Below the pieces are notes generated by a model, which did no database searches, was not told the DNA's origin, and saw only the letters and a program-made list of their open reading frames with translations. Shown here in pieces: positions 7,110-14,000 of a DNA stretch of 20,196 nucleotides (position 1 is its first letter; each line of letters opens with the position of its first letter). The translations under genes and the position numbers were made by a program. This stretch comes from Mollicutes bacterium (GTDB lineage Bacteria > Bacillota_I > Bacilli_A > RF39 > UBA660), in contig PXDA01000021.1 in the NCBI GenBank assembly GCA_003566505.1, positions 1 to 20,196 of the forward strand. The letters are read 5' to 3'.

Positions 7110-8339
7110 ATGAATAAATTGAAAAAACCACATAATTTGTCGATTAAAGGAATAGATGAGAAACTGTTTTCTGATTCCTTTTATATGAAAAAATGTGCAA
7201 AGATTGATTTCAAAGGCGTTATAAAAGAATATAAGATTACTACTGAAAAAGATACTGATTATATTGCTTTAGTACCAAAATTTAAACCTCATTCCGATTA
7301 TGAGTTAATGCTACAATCAACTGACTCGGTTGTTAAGAGTGCAATCACATCATTAACCGATCAAGCCTTGCACAAAGTTTTTAATATCGGCTATGATTAT
7401 ATTGATTTTCTAAGTCAGCCTGAGATAATAGAAAAATACGAATTACATAATGGTTATCCTTATTTGGTGTATAATTATGATGAATTTACTACCGATCGTC
7501 ATAGCGGAATGTCAAAAAAACCATTCCATTTGCATTTGAATTTTTGGACTTCAAACACAATTAACAGTATCAAACCAATTGATGAAGAAAAAGAGTCAAG
7601 TTTTTATTATAAATCAGTGGTTGACCCTATTTTTGATGTTACGCAAACATTAACACGTGATGCATTAGCAGGTCCTGAATTAGCGTCTTATATTGAACCT
7701 TCAAAGATAAATAATGAAAAAATATATTATTCATCAGTATATAAAGTAAAAAATGGTTGGCAACAATTACAAAATGAAGAAATGATAACAATGTTAAAAA
7801 CAATTCATCATAAATTAGAAACAAGATATATAGAAATTTTGAAATGTTTTTGCGGGCAGGATGAGTTGCCAGAACTCTACACTAGACATGAGCTGTTGCC
7901 CAAGGACACGATTGTTAATAATGTATTAGCGACTAATATGCAAAATTCTACGAAGGAGATTTTAATACAATTGGCTGATAAACTTCGAACAATTAATAGC
8001 GAACAATTTCATAAAATTAGTGAAAAAAAAGCGCTTCGTGACACTTTGATTTCACTGCGTTGGCTGGCTTATTCAATTGGATTATTTTCGAATAACTATG
8101 TTCAGGAAGAAAAACCATACACCCAAAATGATTTATATATTAATGTAACGCCAAGACTGTTTACTAAAATAGGCGGAGCAAGTATTATGAATTTCCCTGA
8201 TTGTCCTCATTTGAAAATTGATCGAGGTGTTGGGAACATTAGTGAACAAGATTTTGTTAAAAGGTTGTCTTTTCAAAAAGATTTTTATAGTTTTATGAAT
8301 AGAGAAAGGAGAACAAAATATGCAGTTAGAAATAAATAA
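7110..8339 (+). CDS. Unrecognised 409-aa protein with HxH motif
   Basis: I do not recognise this protein. ATG 7110 follows AGGAGGA (7097-7103) closely and lies 17 bases after the phosphotransferase stop; an in-frame upstream ATG at 7071 would overlap that gene and has no such site. It has no signal peptide or membrane segment. Notable segments are a 'YDEFTTDRHSGMSKKPFHLHLNFWTS' block (about residues 119-144) with H-L-H, a 'DVTQTLTRDALAGPELASYI' segment, a helical centre, and a C-terminal 'NVTPRLFTKIGGASIMNFPDCPHLKIDRGVG' block that looks conserved. HxH next to aromatic residues recalls HIT/GalT-like nucleotide transferases, but the normal HxHxH/Q triad is not clear, so I do not assign that family. 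Its place between the phosphotransferase and the EF-G-binding gene, overlapping the latter by 20 bases, implies a shared role. Confidence 0.85.
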   Translation: MNKLKKPHNLSIKGIDEKLFSDSFYMKKCAKIDFKGVIKEYKITTEKDTDYIALVPKFKPHSDYELMLQSTDSVVKSAITSLTDQALHKVFNIGYDYIDFLSQPEIIEKYELHNGYPYLVYNYDEFTTDRHSGMSKKPFHLHLNFWTSNTINSIKPIDEEKESSFYYKSVVDPIFDVTQTLTRDALAGPELASYIEPSKINNEKIYYSSVYKVKNGWQQLQNEEMITMLKTIHHKLETRYIEILKCFCGQDELPELYTRHELLPKDTIVNNVLATNMQNSTKEILIQLADKLRTINSEQFHKISEKKALRDTLISLRWLAYSIGLFSNNYVQEEKPYTQNDLYINVTPRLFTKIGGASIMNFPDCPHLKIDRGVGNISEQDFVKRLSFQKDFYSFMNRERRTKYAVRNK

Positions 8340-9006
8340 TATAGAGTATAATTTAATAAAGAAGAAGATGAAGCAACTAAGAGATACTTATATGCAAAGT
8401 AATGATCAAGAAATTTGTAATGTTGTCAAAGAACAAGTGTTTTTTGAATTGGGGACAAAAATAAATTCTTTTGCAGATTTTTTTGCTGAGTTTTTTGAAA
8501 AATGTGAAATGAATAGTTTAAAAGAAATTGATGATTTAGAAGAAGCTGTTTTGGCATTGATAAAGGTGGTTAAATTACCACAAATTGAATATGAACGAAT
8601 GAAAAAAAAGGTGAAAATGCCGGAAAAGAATTTAAAAAGAGTAGTGAAAAATTATAATGAAGCTGTCTTAAATGAACCATTAACGTATTATAGTCAGCAA
8701 ATTGATGAAAAAAAGGTTTTTGTCTTTCCCAAAGATGAAGAGTGTTTAATGGTTTTATGTGATACTTCGCGCTATAATGGGGGAAGAAAAATTCTTTGTG
8801 ATTTTTGTAATGGTTTTCGCACAAGTGATGAAATTTTATTTGTTTCAAATACAATAAAGTTAAATAAAGAAGAATATAGTACATTAGGTTTGAATTGTTG
8901 TTCAGATTATATAAAGTGTAATCAAGATATTTTACAAACGGAAAAATTAACTGATTTTTTAAGGTATGGAAAAGAAAAAATAAAAAGTAAAAGGAGAAAA
9001 ATGTAA
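8320..9006 (+). CDS. FusB/FusC-family elongation factor G-binding protein
   Basis: A 228-residue protein that matches FusB-type proteins over its length as far as I can align by eye. The N-terminal helical region 'LIKKKMKQLRDTYMQSNDQE' parallels the first helices of FusB. The C-terminal treble-clef zinc finger has C160-x2-C163 ('LCDFCN') and C194-x5-C200 ('CSDYIKCNQ'), with the family-typical C-N-Q/K after the last Cys, then 'TDFL'. FusB and FusC bind EF-G and free it from the ribosome, which gives fusidic acid resistance; chromosomal relatives exist in many Bacillota. ATG follows AAAGGAG and overlaps the upstream gene by 20 bases. The zinc ligands are complete, so the protein is probably functional. 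Whether it protects against a drug or serves normal EF-G turnover cannot be told. Confidence 0.85.
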   Translation: MQLEINNIEYNLIKKKMKQLRDTYMQSNDQEICNVVKEQVFFELGTKINSFADFFAEFFEKCEMNSLKEIDDLEEAVLALIKVVKLPQIEYERMKKKVKMPEKNLKRVVKNYNEAVLNEPLTYYSQQIDEKKVFVFPKDEECLMVLCDTSRYNGGRKILCDFCNGFRTSDEILFVSNTIKLNKEEYSTLGLNCCSDYIKCNQDILQTEKLTDFLRYGKEKIKSKRRKM

Positions 9007-9008
9007 AG

Positions 9009-9542
9009 ATGGAAGTAATGTATTTTGTTCATGGCACAACTGAAGATAATGCGTCAGAAAAATGTAGTGGTTGGAAGCAGGCTAGCTTAAATAAATTAGG
9101 AATAGAACAAGCTAAAAATTTAGGTCAAGTTACCCGAGAATTTGCATTTGATGTAATATTTACTTCGGATTTGACAAGAGCAGTTGATTCTGCTAATCTT
9201 GCATGGCCTAATACTAAAAAAATTGTTGATAAAAGGTTAAGAGAGTGCAATTATGGTGATTATGATGGCGCCTCAAAAGACCTAGTAGTTTATGAAAATT
9301 ATATTAATAAACCATTTCCTAACGGCGAGTCATTACATGATGTTGAAAAAAGAATGGCAAGTTTTATTAATGATTTAAAAAAAGACTACCAAGGCAAGAA
9401 AATCGCTATTATGGCACATCGAGCACCGCAACTTGCTTTGGAGGTTATTACTAAACAGGTTACGTGGGAACAGGCAATTGCAAATGATTGGCGGAAAAAT
9501 AAAAAATGGCAGCCCGGTTGGAAATACACAATTATTGATTAA
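9009..9542 (+). CDS. Histidine phosphatase superfamily protein with altered RHG motif
   Basis: A 177-residue protein of the phosphoglycerate mutase-like fold. The N-terminal strand ends MYFVHGTTEDN, so the normal R-H-G reads V-H-G: the phospho-acceptor His (H8) is kept but the preceding Arg is lost. Other family markers are present: 'LGIEQAKNLG', 'DVIFTSDLTRAVDSA' with the phosphate-binding Arg, 'DKRLRECNYGDYDG', 'PFPNGESLHDVEKR' and the second catalytic His in 'MAHRAPQLALEV' (H137). A subfamily with T/V-H-G/A-T-T in place of RHGET is known to me from other bacteria, so this is a lineage feature rather than damage. It starts two bases after the EF-G-binding gene and is the last gene before a terminator. 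It could reverse the phosphorylation made by the 765-residue protein, but the substrate is unknown. Confidence 0.88.
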   Translation: MEVMYFVHGTTEDNASEKCSGWKQASLNKLGIEQAKNLGQVTREFAFDVIFTSDLTRAVDSANLAWPNTKKIVDKRLRECNYGDYDGASKDLVVYENYINKPFPNGESLHDVEKRMASFINDLKKDYQGKKIAIMAHRAPQLALEVITKQVTWEQAIANDWRKNKKWQPGWKYTIID

Positions 9543-9580
9543 TAAAGATTATTCATGCAATAATTAATTTTCATTTTATA

Positions 9581-9619
9581 AAACTTAATTGCGAATAATT
9601 TTCGATATTAAGTTTTTTT
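9581..9619 (+). terminator. Intrinsic terminator ending the seven-gene operon
   Basis: AAACTTAAT (9581-9589) pairs with ATTAAGTTT (9607-9615), with further CGAA/TTCG pairing inside the loop, and ends in a seven-T run (9613-9619). Confidence 0.75.
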
Positions 9620-9782
9620 ATGAAAGATAAAGATGATTGGGATGAGCACTTGAAAGATTTGATAAAAAATAGTATGATTATTTTTATAATATCCCCTTAA
9701 TATCAAAATAAAAATCATAAGGTAATTTACAAAGTGGGGAATATATAATATAATGACAACAACTAAAAAGGAAGTGATTAAT
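9620..9782. other. Region upstream of alaS, no clear gene
   Basis: TATAAT at 9685-9690 is the best -10 box, with TTGATA (9659-9664) 20 bases away, a poor spacing. CCCC (9693-9696) can pair with GGGG (9736-9739) across a long loop. There is no T-box signature (no TGGNACCGCG-like element) although the next gene is an aminoacyl-tRNA synthetase. A 26-codon ATG frame at 9620 lacks a ribosome binding site. Confidence 0.4.
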
Positions 9783-11549
9783 ATGAAAGCAAGCGAATTG
9801 CGAAAATTATATTTAGATTTTTATAAGGAAAAGGATCATAAGGAAATCGGTAGTGGCTCACTAATTCCTGATAATGATCCAAGTGTTTTATTTACAACCG
9901 CCGGCATGCATCCGCTTGTGCCATATTTATTAGGAGAAAAACACCCGCTTGGGAAAAGGTTAGTTAATTTTCAAAAATGTTTGCGCACCGGTGATATTGA
10001 TGAAGTTGGTGACACATCGCATTTAACATTTTTTGAAATGATGGGAAACTGGTCACTGGGTGATTATTTTAAAGAAAAATCAATTACGATGACGAATGAA
10101 TTTTTATTAGATGTCTTAAAAATTCCGCAAGATAGAATAAGTGTTTCGGTTTTTTCCGGTGATGAAACAGCGCCTCGCGATGAAGAAAGTGCTAGAGTTT
10201 GGAAAGAATTAGGTTATCATGATGAGCAAATTTTTTACTATGGAAAAAAAGAAAATTGGTGGGGACCAGCTGGTCAAACCGGACCTTGCGGACCCGATAC
10301 CGAAATATTTGTTGACATAGGACAGGAGAAATGTTCCGACGATTGTCAACCATCTTGTAATTGCGGCAAATATTTTGAAATTTGGAACAATGTTTTTATG
10401 GAATATAATAAAGATGCTGATGGTAATTACGAAAAGATGGCTATTCAAAATGTTGACACGGGTGTTGGCTTTGAAAGAGTGTTAGCGGTTATGAACAATG
10501 CGGCAAGTGTTTATGAAACAGAGTTATTTATTCCGATAATTAAGAAAATTGAAGAATTAACAGGGACTAAGTATGAAGAAAAAGCTTATCAATATCGTAT
10601 TATTGCTGATCATATGCGTTCTGCTACTTTTGTTTTAGGTGATGATAAAGCGGTTGTTCCTTCCAATGTTGATCAAGGATATGTTTTACGAAGATTGATT
10701 AGACGTGCTTATCGTTATTTAGTACAAATGAACGCACCCGAAAACGCTATGTGTCAAATAGCTGAGGTAATAATTGCTAAATATAGTGATAACTATCCTG
10801 AACTTGCTCGTAATCATGATTTTATTTTAACGCAACTGGAGAAAGAAGAGAAAGTTTTTGGACGAACTTTGGCGAAGGGTTTGAAAATAGCTCGCAAAAT
10901 TATTGATAATTTAGGCGATGCTAAAACAATAGCAGCTGAAGATGTTTTTCGTTTATATGAAACTTATGGCTTTCCCTTGGAATTTACTGAAGAATTAGCT
11001 GAAGAAAAAGGGGTTTCAGTTGATATTGATGGCTTTCATCGCTTATTTGCTGAACATCAAGAAAAATCACGACAAGGAGCGGCGCAAAAGTTTAAAGGTG
11101 GTCTTGCTGATAGTAGTGGCGACACCACTAAATTACATACCGCAACACATTTGCTAAACGCAGCTCTAAGAGAAGTGCTTGGTGGTGATATATATCAACG
11201 GGGCAGTAATATAAATCCCGAAAGACTACGCTTTGACTTTTCGTTTGATCGAAAATTAACTGATGAAGAATTAAAAGCAGCGGAAAATTTTGTTAATAAA
11301 GTGATTGCCGAAAAAATTGATGTTGTTTATGAAGAAATGAGTGTTAAAGAAGCGGAAGAAAAAGGTGTTGTAGGTGTTTTTGGCGATAAATATGGAGAAC
11401 GTGTTAAAGTATATACTGTTGGACCATATTCAAAAGAAATTTGTGGTGGACCGCATGCCAAAAATACAGGGGACTTAGGAACTTTTAAGATTATGAAAGA
11501 AGAGAGTGTCGCTGCTGGTGTGCGACGCATAAAAGCAAAATTAACTTAA
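9783..11549 (+). CDS. alaS: Alanine--tRNA ligase, short form lacking the C-Ala domain
   Basis: This enzyme charges tRNA-Ala with alanine in the cytoplasm. The catalytic core is complete: 'FTTAGMHPLVPYLLG', 'NFQKCLRTGDIDEVGDTSHLTFFEMMGNWS', 'GPAGQTGPCGPDTEIF' and 'VDTGVGFERV'. A Cys-rich insert K-C184-SDD-C188-QPS-C192-N-C194 could bind zinc. The editing domain keeps all four ligands, H452-TAT-H456 and C554-GGP-H558. The protein stops 30 residues later, at about 588 residues, where most bacterial AlaRS have about 870 because of the DHHA1/C-Ala part. The final 'GVRRIKAKLT' is the normal boundary of the editing domain, and a terminator follows at once, so this looks like a natural short form. 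ATG 9783 is preferred over an upstream frame-mate at 9753 because AAGGAAG lies seven to eight bases before it. Short forms are familiar from some candidate phyla and reduced genomes. Confidence 0.93.
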   Translation: MKASELRKLYLDFYKEKDHKEIGSGSLIPDNDPSVLFTTAGMHPLVPYLLGEKHPLGKRLVNFQKCLRTGDIDEVGDTSHLTFFEMMGNWSLGDYFKEKSITMTNEFLLDVLKIPQDRISVSVFSGDETAPRDEESARVWKELGYHDEQIFYYGKKENWWGPAGQTGPCGPDTEIFVDIGQEKCSDDCQPSCNCGKYFEIWNNVFMEYNKDADGNYEKMAIQNVDTGVGFERVLAVMNNAASVYETELFIPIIKKIEELTGTKYEEKAYQYRIIADHMRSATFVLGDDKAVVPSNVDQGYVLRRLIRRAYRYLVQMNAPENAMCQIAEVIIAKYSDNYPELARNHDFILTQLEKEEKVFGRTLAKGLKIARKIIDNLGDAKTIAAEDVFRLYETYGFPLEFTEELAEEKGVSVDIDGFHRLFAEHQEKSRQGAAQKFKGGLADSSGDTTKLHTATHLLNAALREVLGGDIYQRGSNINPERLRFDFSFDRKLTDEELKAAENFVNKVIAEKIDVVYEEMSVKEAEEKGVVGVFGDKYGERVKVYTVGPYSKEICGGPHAKNTGDLGTFKIMKEESVAAGVRRIKAKLT

Positions 11550-11558
11550 TAATAGAAC

Positions 11559-11586
11559 AAAAACCACTTCACTTTAAGTGGTTTTT
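11559..11586 (+). terminator. Intrinsic terminator after alaS
   Basis: A perfect 11-bp stem, AAAAACCACTT with AAGTGGTTTTT, closes a 6-base loop (CACTTT) and ends in five T residues, ten bases after the alaS stop. Confidence 0.85.
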
Positions 11587-11687
11587 AAATTTAATTTTTC
11601 ACTTAAATTATTAATAAATAAAAATATGATAAAATAAAAAAGGAAAGCATATGTAGTTAATAATTTTTTAAAAAAGGAGAATGCTGA

Positions 11688-12500
11688 ATGTTTAGTCTAG
11701 GTCGAAAAATTGATATAAATTATCAAAGTAACCGCTGGTTAATAATTATAAGTGCTATGATTGCGGGCATTATGGCATTTTTTCAACAAAACATAGTTGA
11801 TGGCTTTTTAATTGCATTTGCATTTTTTCTTTGCTGGGCTTTAGTTCGAGAAATAGATCCTCAACATGAAAAAACCGCTTTTATTGCGGGCTTTCTTTTT
11901 GTGGCAACCACCTTTTTTATTTTTGACGGTATACAATTTGTGCTTCTTTTCTGGTTACTATTGGCACTACGCTTTATTAGTAAAATTTGTGGTAAAACAC
12001 CGACTATTTTTGATGCTATCGTTTTAATTATGTTTAGTATATATTTAACCTATGACTTAAAAACGCCAATTATAATAAGTCTTGTAACGCTTATGTTTAT
12101 AGCAGCTTGGTATCGTTATAATAAAAATTATTTTTTTCTCTTAGCTGGGGCTGTAGCAGTTTTAACAACTATTATTTTGAGTATTATAATTCCATGGCAT
12201 TTTAGTGATTTCTTTTGCCTGACAATTGAAAATTATAATATCATGCTTATTTTATTAATAATATTTTTATTATATTTGCCGTTTAAAATGTTAGCGCGTA
12301 ATAAAACATATTATGATGATTTAGGTGGTAAATTAGAATATCGCTGGTTGCAACTTACTTTAGTTTTTATGGGCTTAGTATTTATTAATTTGATATTGTT
12401 TAGCAATATTACTTATAGTACAATAATGCTTTTATTTGCTAATTTAAGTGGTGTTAATCTATCGGCAATATATTTAATGATGAAAAACAGTTATGATTAG
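11688..12500 (+). CDS. Polytopic membrane protein of unknown function
   Basis: I do not recognise a family. The 270-residue product is almost entirely hydrophobic, with roughly eight to ten membrane segments broken by short loops such as 'VREIDPQHEKTAF' (about 54-66), 'KICGKTPTIFD' and 'KMLARNKTYYDDLGGKLEYRW' (about 200-220). The REIDP...E loop after the second segment is the most motif-like part and carries the only cluster of charges, so it may be the functional site. No transporter signature is clear. ATG 11688 follows AAGGAG (11674-11679) at eight bases. The gene sits alone between the alaS terminator and the next promoter. Confidence 0.85.
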   Translation: MFSLGRKIDINYQSNRWLIIISAMIAGIMAFFQQNIVDGFLIAFAFFLCWALVREIDPQHEKTAFIAGFLFVATTFFIFDGIQFVLLFWLLLALRFISKICGKTPTIFDAIVLIMFSIYLTYDLKTPIIISLVTLMFIAAWYRYNKNYFFLLAGAVAVLTTIILSIIIPWHFSDFFCLTIENYNIMLILLIIFLLYLPFKMLARNKTYYDDLGGKLEYRWLQLTLVFMGLVFINLILFSNITYSTIMLLFANLSGVNLSAIYLMMKNSYD

Positions 12501-12502
12501 TA

Positions 12503-12531
12503 TTGACAAACAAAAATAACAATGGTAATGT
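12503..12531 (+). promoter_or_regulatory. Promoter of the second leader unit
   Basis: TTGACA (12503-12508), a 17-base spacer and TAATGT (12526-12531). It starts within three bases of the membrane-protein stop codon. Confidence 0.65.
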
Positions 12532-12559
12532 AAATGCAACCTGAAAAGGGGATGATAAA

Positions 12560-12598
12560 ATGAAAAAGAGAAAGATGATGTTAAGAAAAAGGAAGTAA
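12560..12598 (+). CDS. Putative 12-aa Lys/Arg-rich leader peptide
   Basis: ATG at 12560 follows AAAAGGGG (12544-12551) by about eight bases and encodes MKKRKMMLRKRK, eight of twelve residues basic. Its TAA lies inside the left arm of the terminator hairpin at 12586-12620, so a ribosome finishing this ORF would keep that hairpin open. Such a short frame could be chance; the ribosome binding site and the overlap with the terminator are the reasons to list it. Confidence 0.35.
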   Translation: MKKRKMMLRKRK

Positions 12599-12620
12599 CA
12601 ACGGTTAATTCCTTTTTTTT
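12586..12620 (+). terminator. Intrinsic terminator or attenuator ahead of the Cys-rich protein gene
   Basis: AAAAAGGAA (12586-12594) pairs with TTCCTTTTT (12609-12617), one mismatch follows, then TAAC pairs with GTTA around an AACG loop, and eight T residues follow the CC. It lies between the 12503 promoter and the gene starting at 12666. Confidence 0.75.
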
Positions 12621-12665
12621 AAAATTTGGAATAGATAAAATTAAATGTGAAAGGAGGTGGCGCAA

Positions 12666-13229
12666 ATGACTGATGAAGAAGGAAAATTAGAAGAAGAAAT
12701 GGAAGCGTGGCGCAATTTTGAACCACGCAATAGTCGTGATATTCTTTTGTTTTTGCAACAAAATATTGAAAATATTCAGCAATATGAACAAGAAAAGGAA
12801 TCATTATTAACTGATGCTAAAGTGCAACGTTATGAAGTTTTAGCAACTTTATTGGAAAAATACCATAGTTTTTTAGATAGGGTTGAAGCAAGTTATAAAG
12901 AAGCATTTTATGAAGAATGTAATCATGATGTTTGGTATTTATTGTACTCTGAAACAGATGAATATGAGGGGAGAACTTATTGGAATTGTAAATGTTTACA
13001 ATGTGGCAAACATAAAGAAGCCCGATCAAATTTTTTCCGTAACAAAGTTATTATGGGAGAATGTCTTTTCGCTCGCGCTAAAAGAAATGAAAAACCTTAT
13101 GGCGTTGTCCGTGATGAATATTACTCCTTGGTGAATAAATATGATGAATATTATAATAACAAGGAGTTGGATGGCGATTTGTATAATGTCGATGCGCCGG
13201 TAAAAACATTAATTAAAAGATATAAATAG
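12666..13229 (+). CDS. Unknown 187-aa protein with zinc-ribbon-like Cys cluster
   Basis: Not assigned to a named family. ATG 12666 is used because AAGGAGG (12651-12657) is eight bases upstream; a GTG at 12657 overlaps that site. Residues 1-80 are acidic and probably helical or coiled coil ('EEEMEAW', 'NIENIQQYEQEKESLL'). A compact centre holds C85-N-H87-D and 'GRTYWNCKCLQCGK' with C108, C110 and C113. C85/H87 together with C110-x2-C113 would make one zinc site. The C-terminal third is Tyr-rich ('DEYYSLVNKYDEYYNNKE'). The protein is soluble, with no signal. It is preceded by the leader terminator at 12586-12620 and followed directly by its own terminator, so it is a single-gene unit. Confidence 0.85.
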   Translation: MTDEEGKLEEEMEAWRNFEPRNSRDILLFLQQNIENIQQYEQEKESLLTDAKVQRYEVLATLLEKYHSFLDRVEASYKEAFYEECNHDVWYLLYSETDEYEGRTYWNCKCLQCGKHKEARSNFFRNKVIMGECLFARAKRNEKPYGVVRDEYYSLVNKYDEYYNNKELDGDLYNVDAPVKTLIKRYK

Positions 13230-13259
13230 GAGAAGTTTAAATAGACTTTTCTTTTTTTT
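13230..13259 (+). terminator. Intrinsic terminator after the Cys-rich protein gene
   Basis: GAGAAGT (13230-13236) pairs with ACTTTTC (13245-13251), with one G-T wobble, and eight T residues follow. It begins at the base after the stop codon. Confidence 0.75.
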
Positions 13260-13301
13260 GTGTTAAAATTGTTTAATAATAATGTAAGATGGAGGGAAAA
13301 A

Positions 13302-13850
13302 ATGAAAAAATTTTATGTAATGGCTTTATGCTTGGGAATTGTTTTAACTGGATGCTTCGGTGATGATACGGAAGAGGTAACAACTGATGAAAATGATGCT
13401 AAACAAGAAGAAAACGGTAGTCGTGATCGTGAGCAAGTAATTGAAGATTCGGGATTGGAGATTGGTTCGGGAAGTGGTAAGCGAAATGATCCATATGTCA
13501 TTGATATTGATGAAATGCAAACAGGCAATGTTGATGATTATGTAGAAGGAACGCCACGAGTTCATTATACTGTTCCAGCTGCGGCAGGTAAAACCTATAC
13601 TGCAACATTAGTTGTTACTTCAACTAGTGTCGATCCAGATGCTAGATTCACGTTGGAGGTTAGTTTAACCGGGACGGAAGGAATGTATACTGATTCTGAT
13701 GCGACAAGTTTAGAAGGATTAGAATTAGTTGGTCAAGATATGGTTGTTAGTGTTACGACATCGGATATGGCTAGTAATGTTAATTTTAATATCGGCACTA
13801 ATGCGCTTGGTGAAGATGTTTATTATGAATTTTATGTTGAAGAAGAATAA
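13302..13850 (+). CDS. Small acidic surface lipoprotein of unknown function
   Basis: A 182-residue predicted lipoprotein: a KK start, a hydrophobic stretch and the lipobox L-T-G-C18, so the mature protein would be attached to the outer face of the membrane through Cys18. A low-complexity acidic tether follows (about 20-60, rich in D, E, N and G), then a region of alternating short strands rich in V and T (about 85-182) that suggests a beta-sandwich domain ('HYTVPAAAGKTYTATLVVTSTSVDPDARFTLEVSL'). I see no enzymatic motif. ATG 13302 follows GGAGGG at six bases; a frame-mate GTG at 13260 would destroy the signal peptide. A terminator overlaps its stop codon. It may bind a partner or a cell-wall component. 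Confidence 0.88.
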   Translation: MKKFYVMALCLGIVLTGCFGDDTEEVTTDENDAKQEENGSRDREQVIEDSGLEIGSGSGKRNDPYVIDIDEMQTGNVDDYVEGTPRVHYTVPAAAGKTYTATLVVTSTSVDPDARFTLEVSLTGTEGMYTDSDATSLEGLELVGQDMVVSVTTSDMASNVNFNIGTNALGEDVYYEFYVEEE

Positions 13851-13878
13851 AAACAAGTTGTAAAAAACTTGTTTTTTT
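13849..13878 (+). terminator. Intrinsic terminator after the lipoprotein gene
   Basis: AAAAACAAGTT (13849-13859) pairs with AACTTGTTTTT (13866-13876) around a 6-base loop and continues into T residues. The stem begins inside the TAA stop. Confidence 0.8.
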
Positions 13879-13883
13879 CTGCT

Positions 13884-13911
13884 TTGCATTCTTAGTTTAA
13901 TTTGCTATAAT
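13884..13911 (+). promoter_or_regulatory. Promoter of the tRNA-Arg/tRNA-Pro unit
   Basis: TTGCAT (13884-13889), a 16-base spacer and TATAAT (13906-13911) with the extended TGn element just upstream. The mature tRNA-Arg begins nine bases later, so the 5' leader is very short. Confidence 0.75.
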
Positions 13912-13919
13912 ATGTTTGT

Positions 13920-13996
13920 GCGTCCGTAGATCAACTGGATAGATCGTCTGACTTCGGATCAGAAGGTTGTGGGTTCGATTCCTACCGGACGCACCA
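13920..13996 (+). tRNA. tRNA-Arg (anticodon UCG)
   Basis: Acceptor GCGTCCG pairs with CGGACGC. The D arm is GATC/GATC, the anticodon arm TCTGA-CTTCGGA-TCAGA places TCG at 34-36, and the T arm is GTGGG-TTCGATT-CCTAC. A discriminator A and an encoded CCA (13994-13996) follow. All stems pair. Confidence 0.97.
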
Positions 13997-14000
13997 TTTT

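Noticed and set aside
8570..8884. Open frames on the minus strand (here and at 1082-1282, 3878-4105, 12817-13029, 17977-18288, 19295-19675)
   Set aside because: All lie opposite well-supported + strand genes, have no ribosome binding sites and show low-complexity translations typical of antisense AT-rich DNA.
9620..9700. 26-codon frame MKDKDDWDEHLKDL... after the operon terminator
   Set aside because: It begins directly after the T-run with no ribosome binding site and no promoter between.
9620..9782. T-box leader for alaS
   Set aside because: The region is too short and lacks the T-box antiterminator motif and a terminator.
12883..13134. Alternative + strand frame inside the Cys-rich protein gene
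   Set aside because: The overlapping frame at 12666-13229 has a strong ribosome binding site, a terminator and sensible zinc motifs; this one has none.
13260..13301. Earlier GTG start for the lipoprotein
   Set aside because: It would bury the signal peptide behind 14 residues and lacks a ribosome binding site, while GGAGGG precedes ATG 13302.
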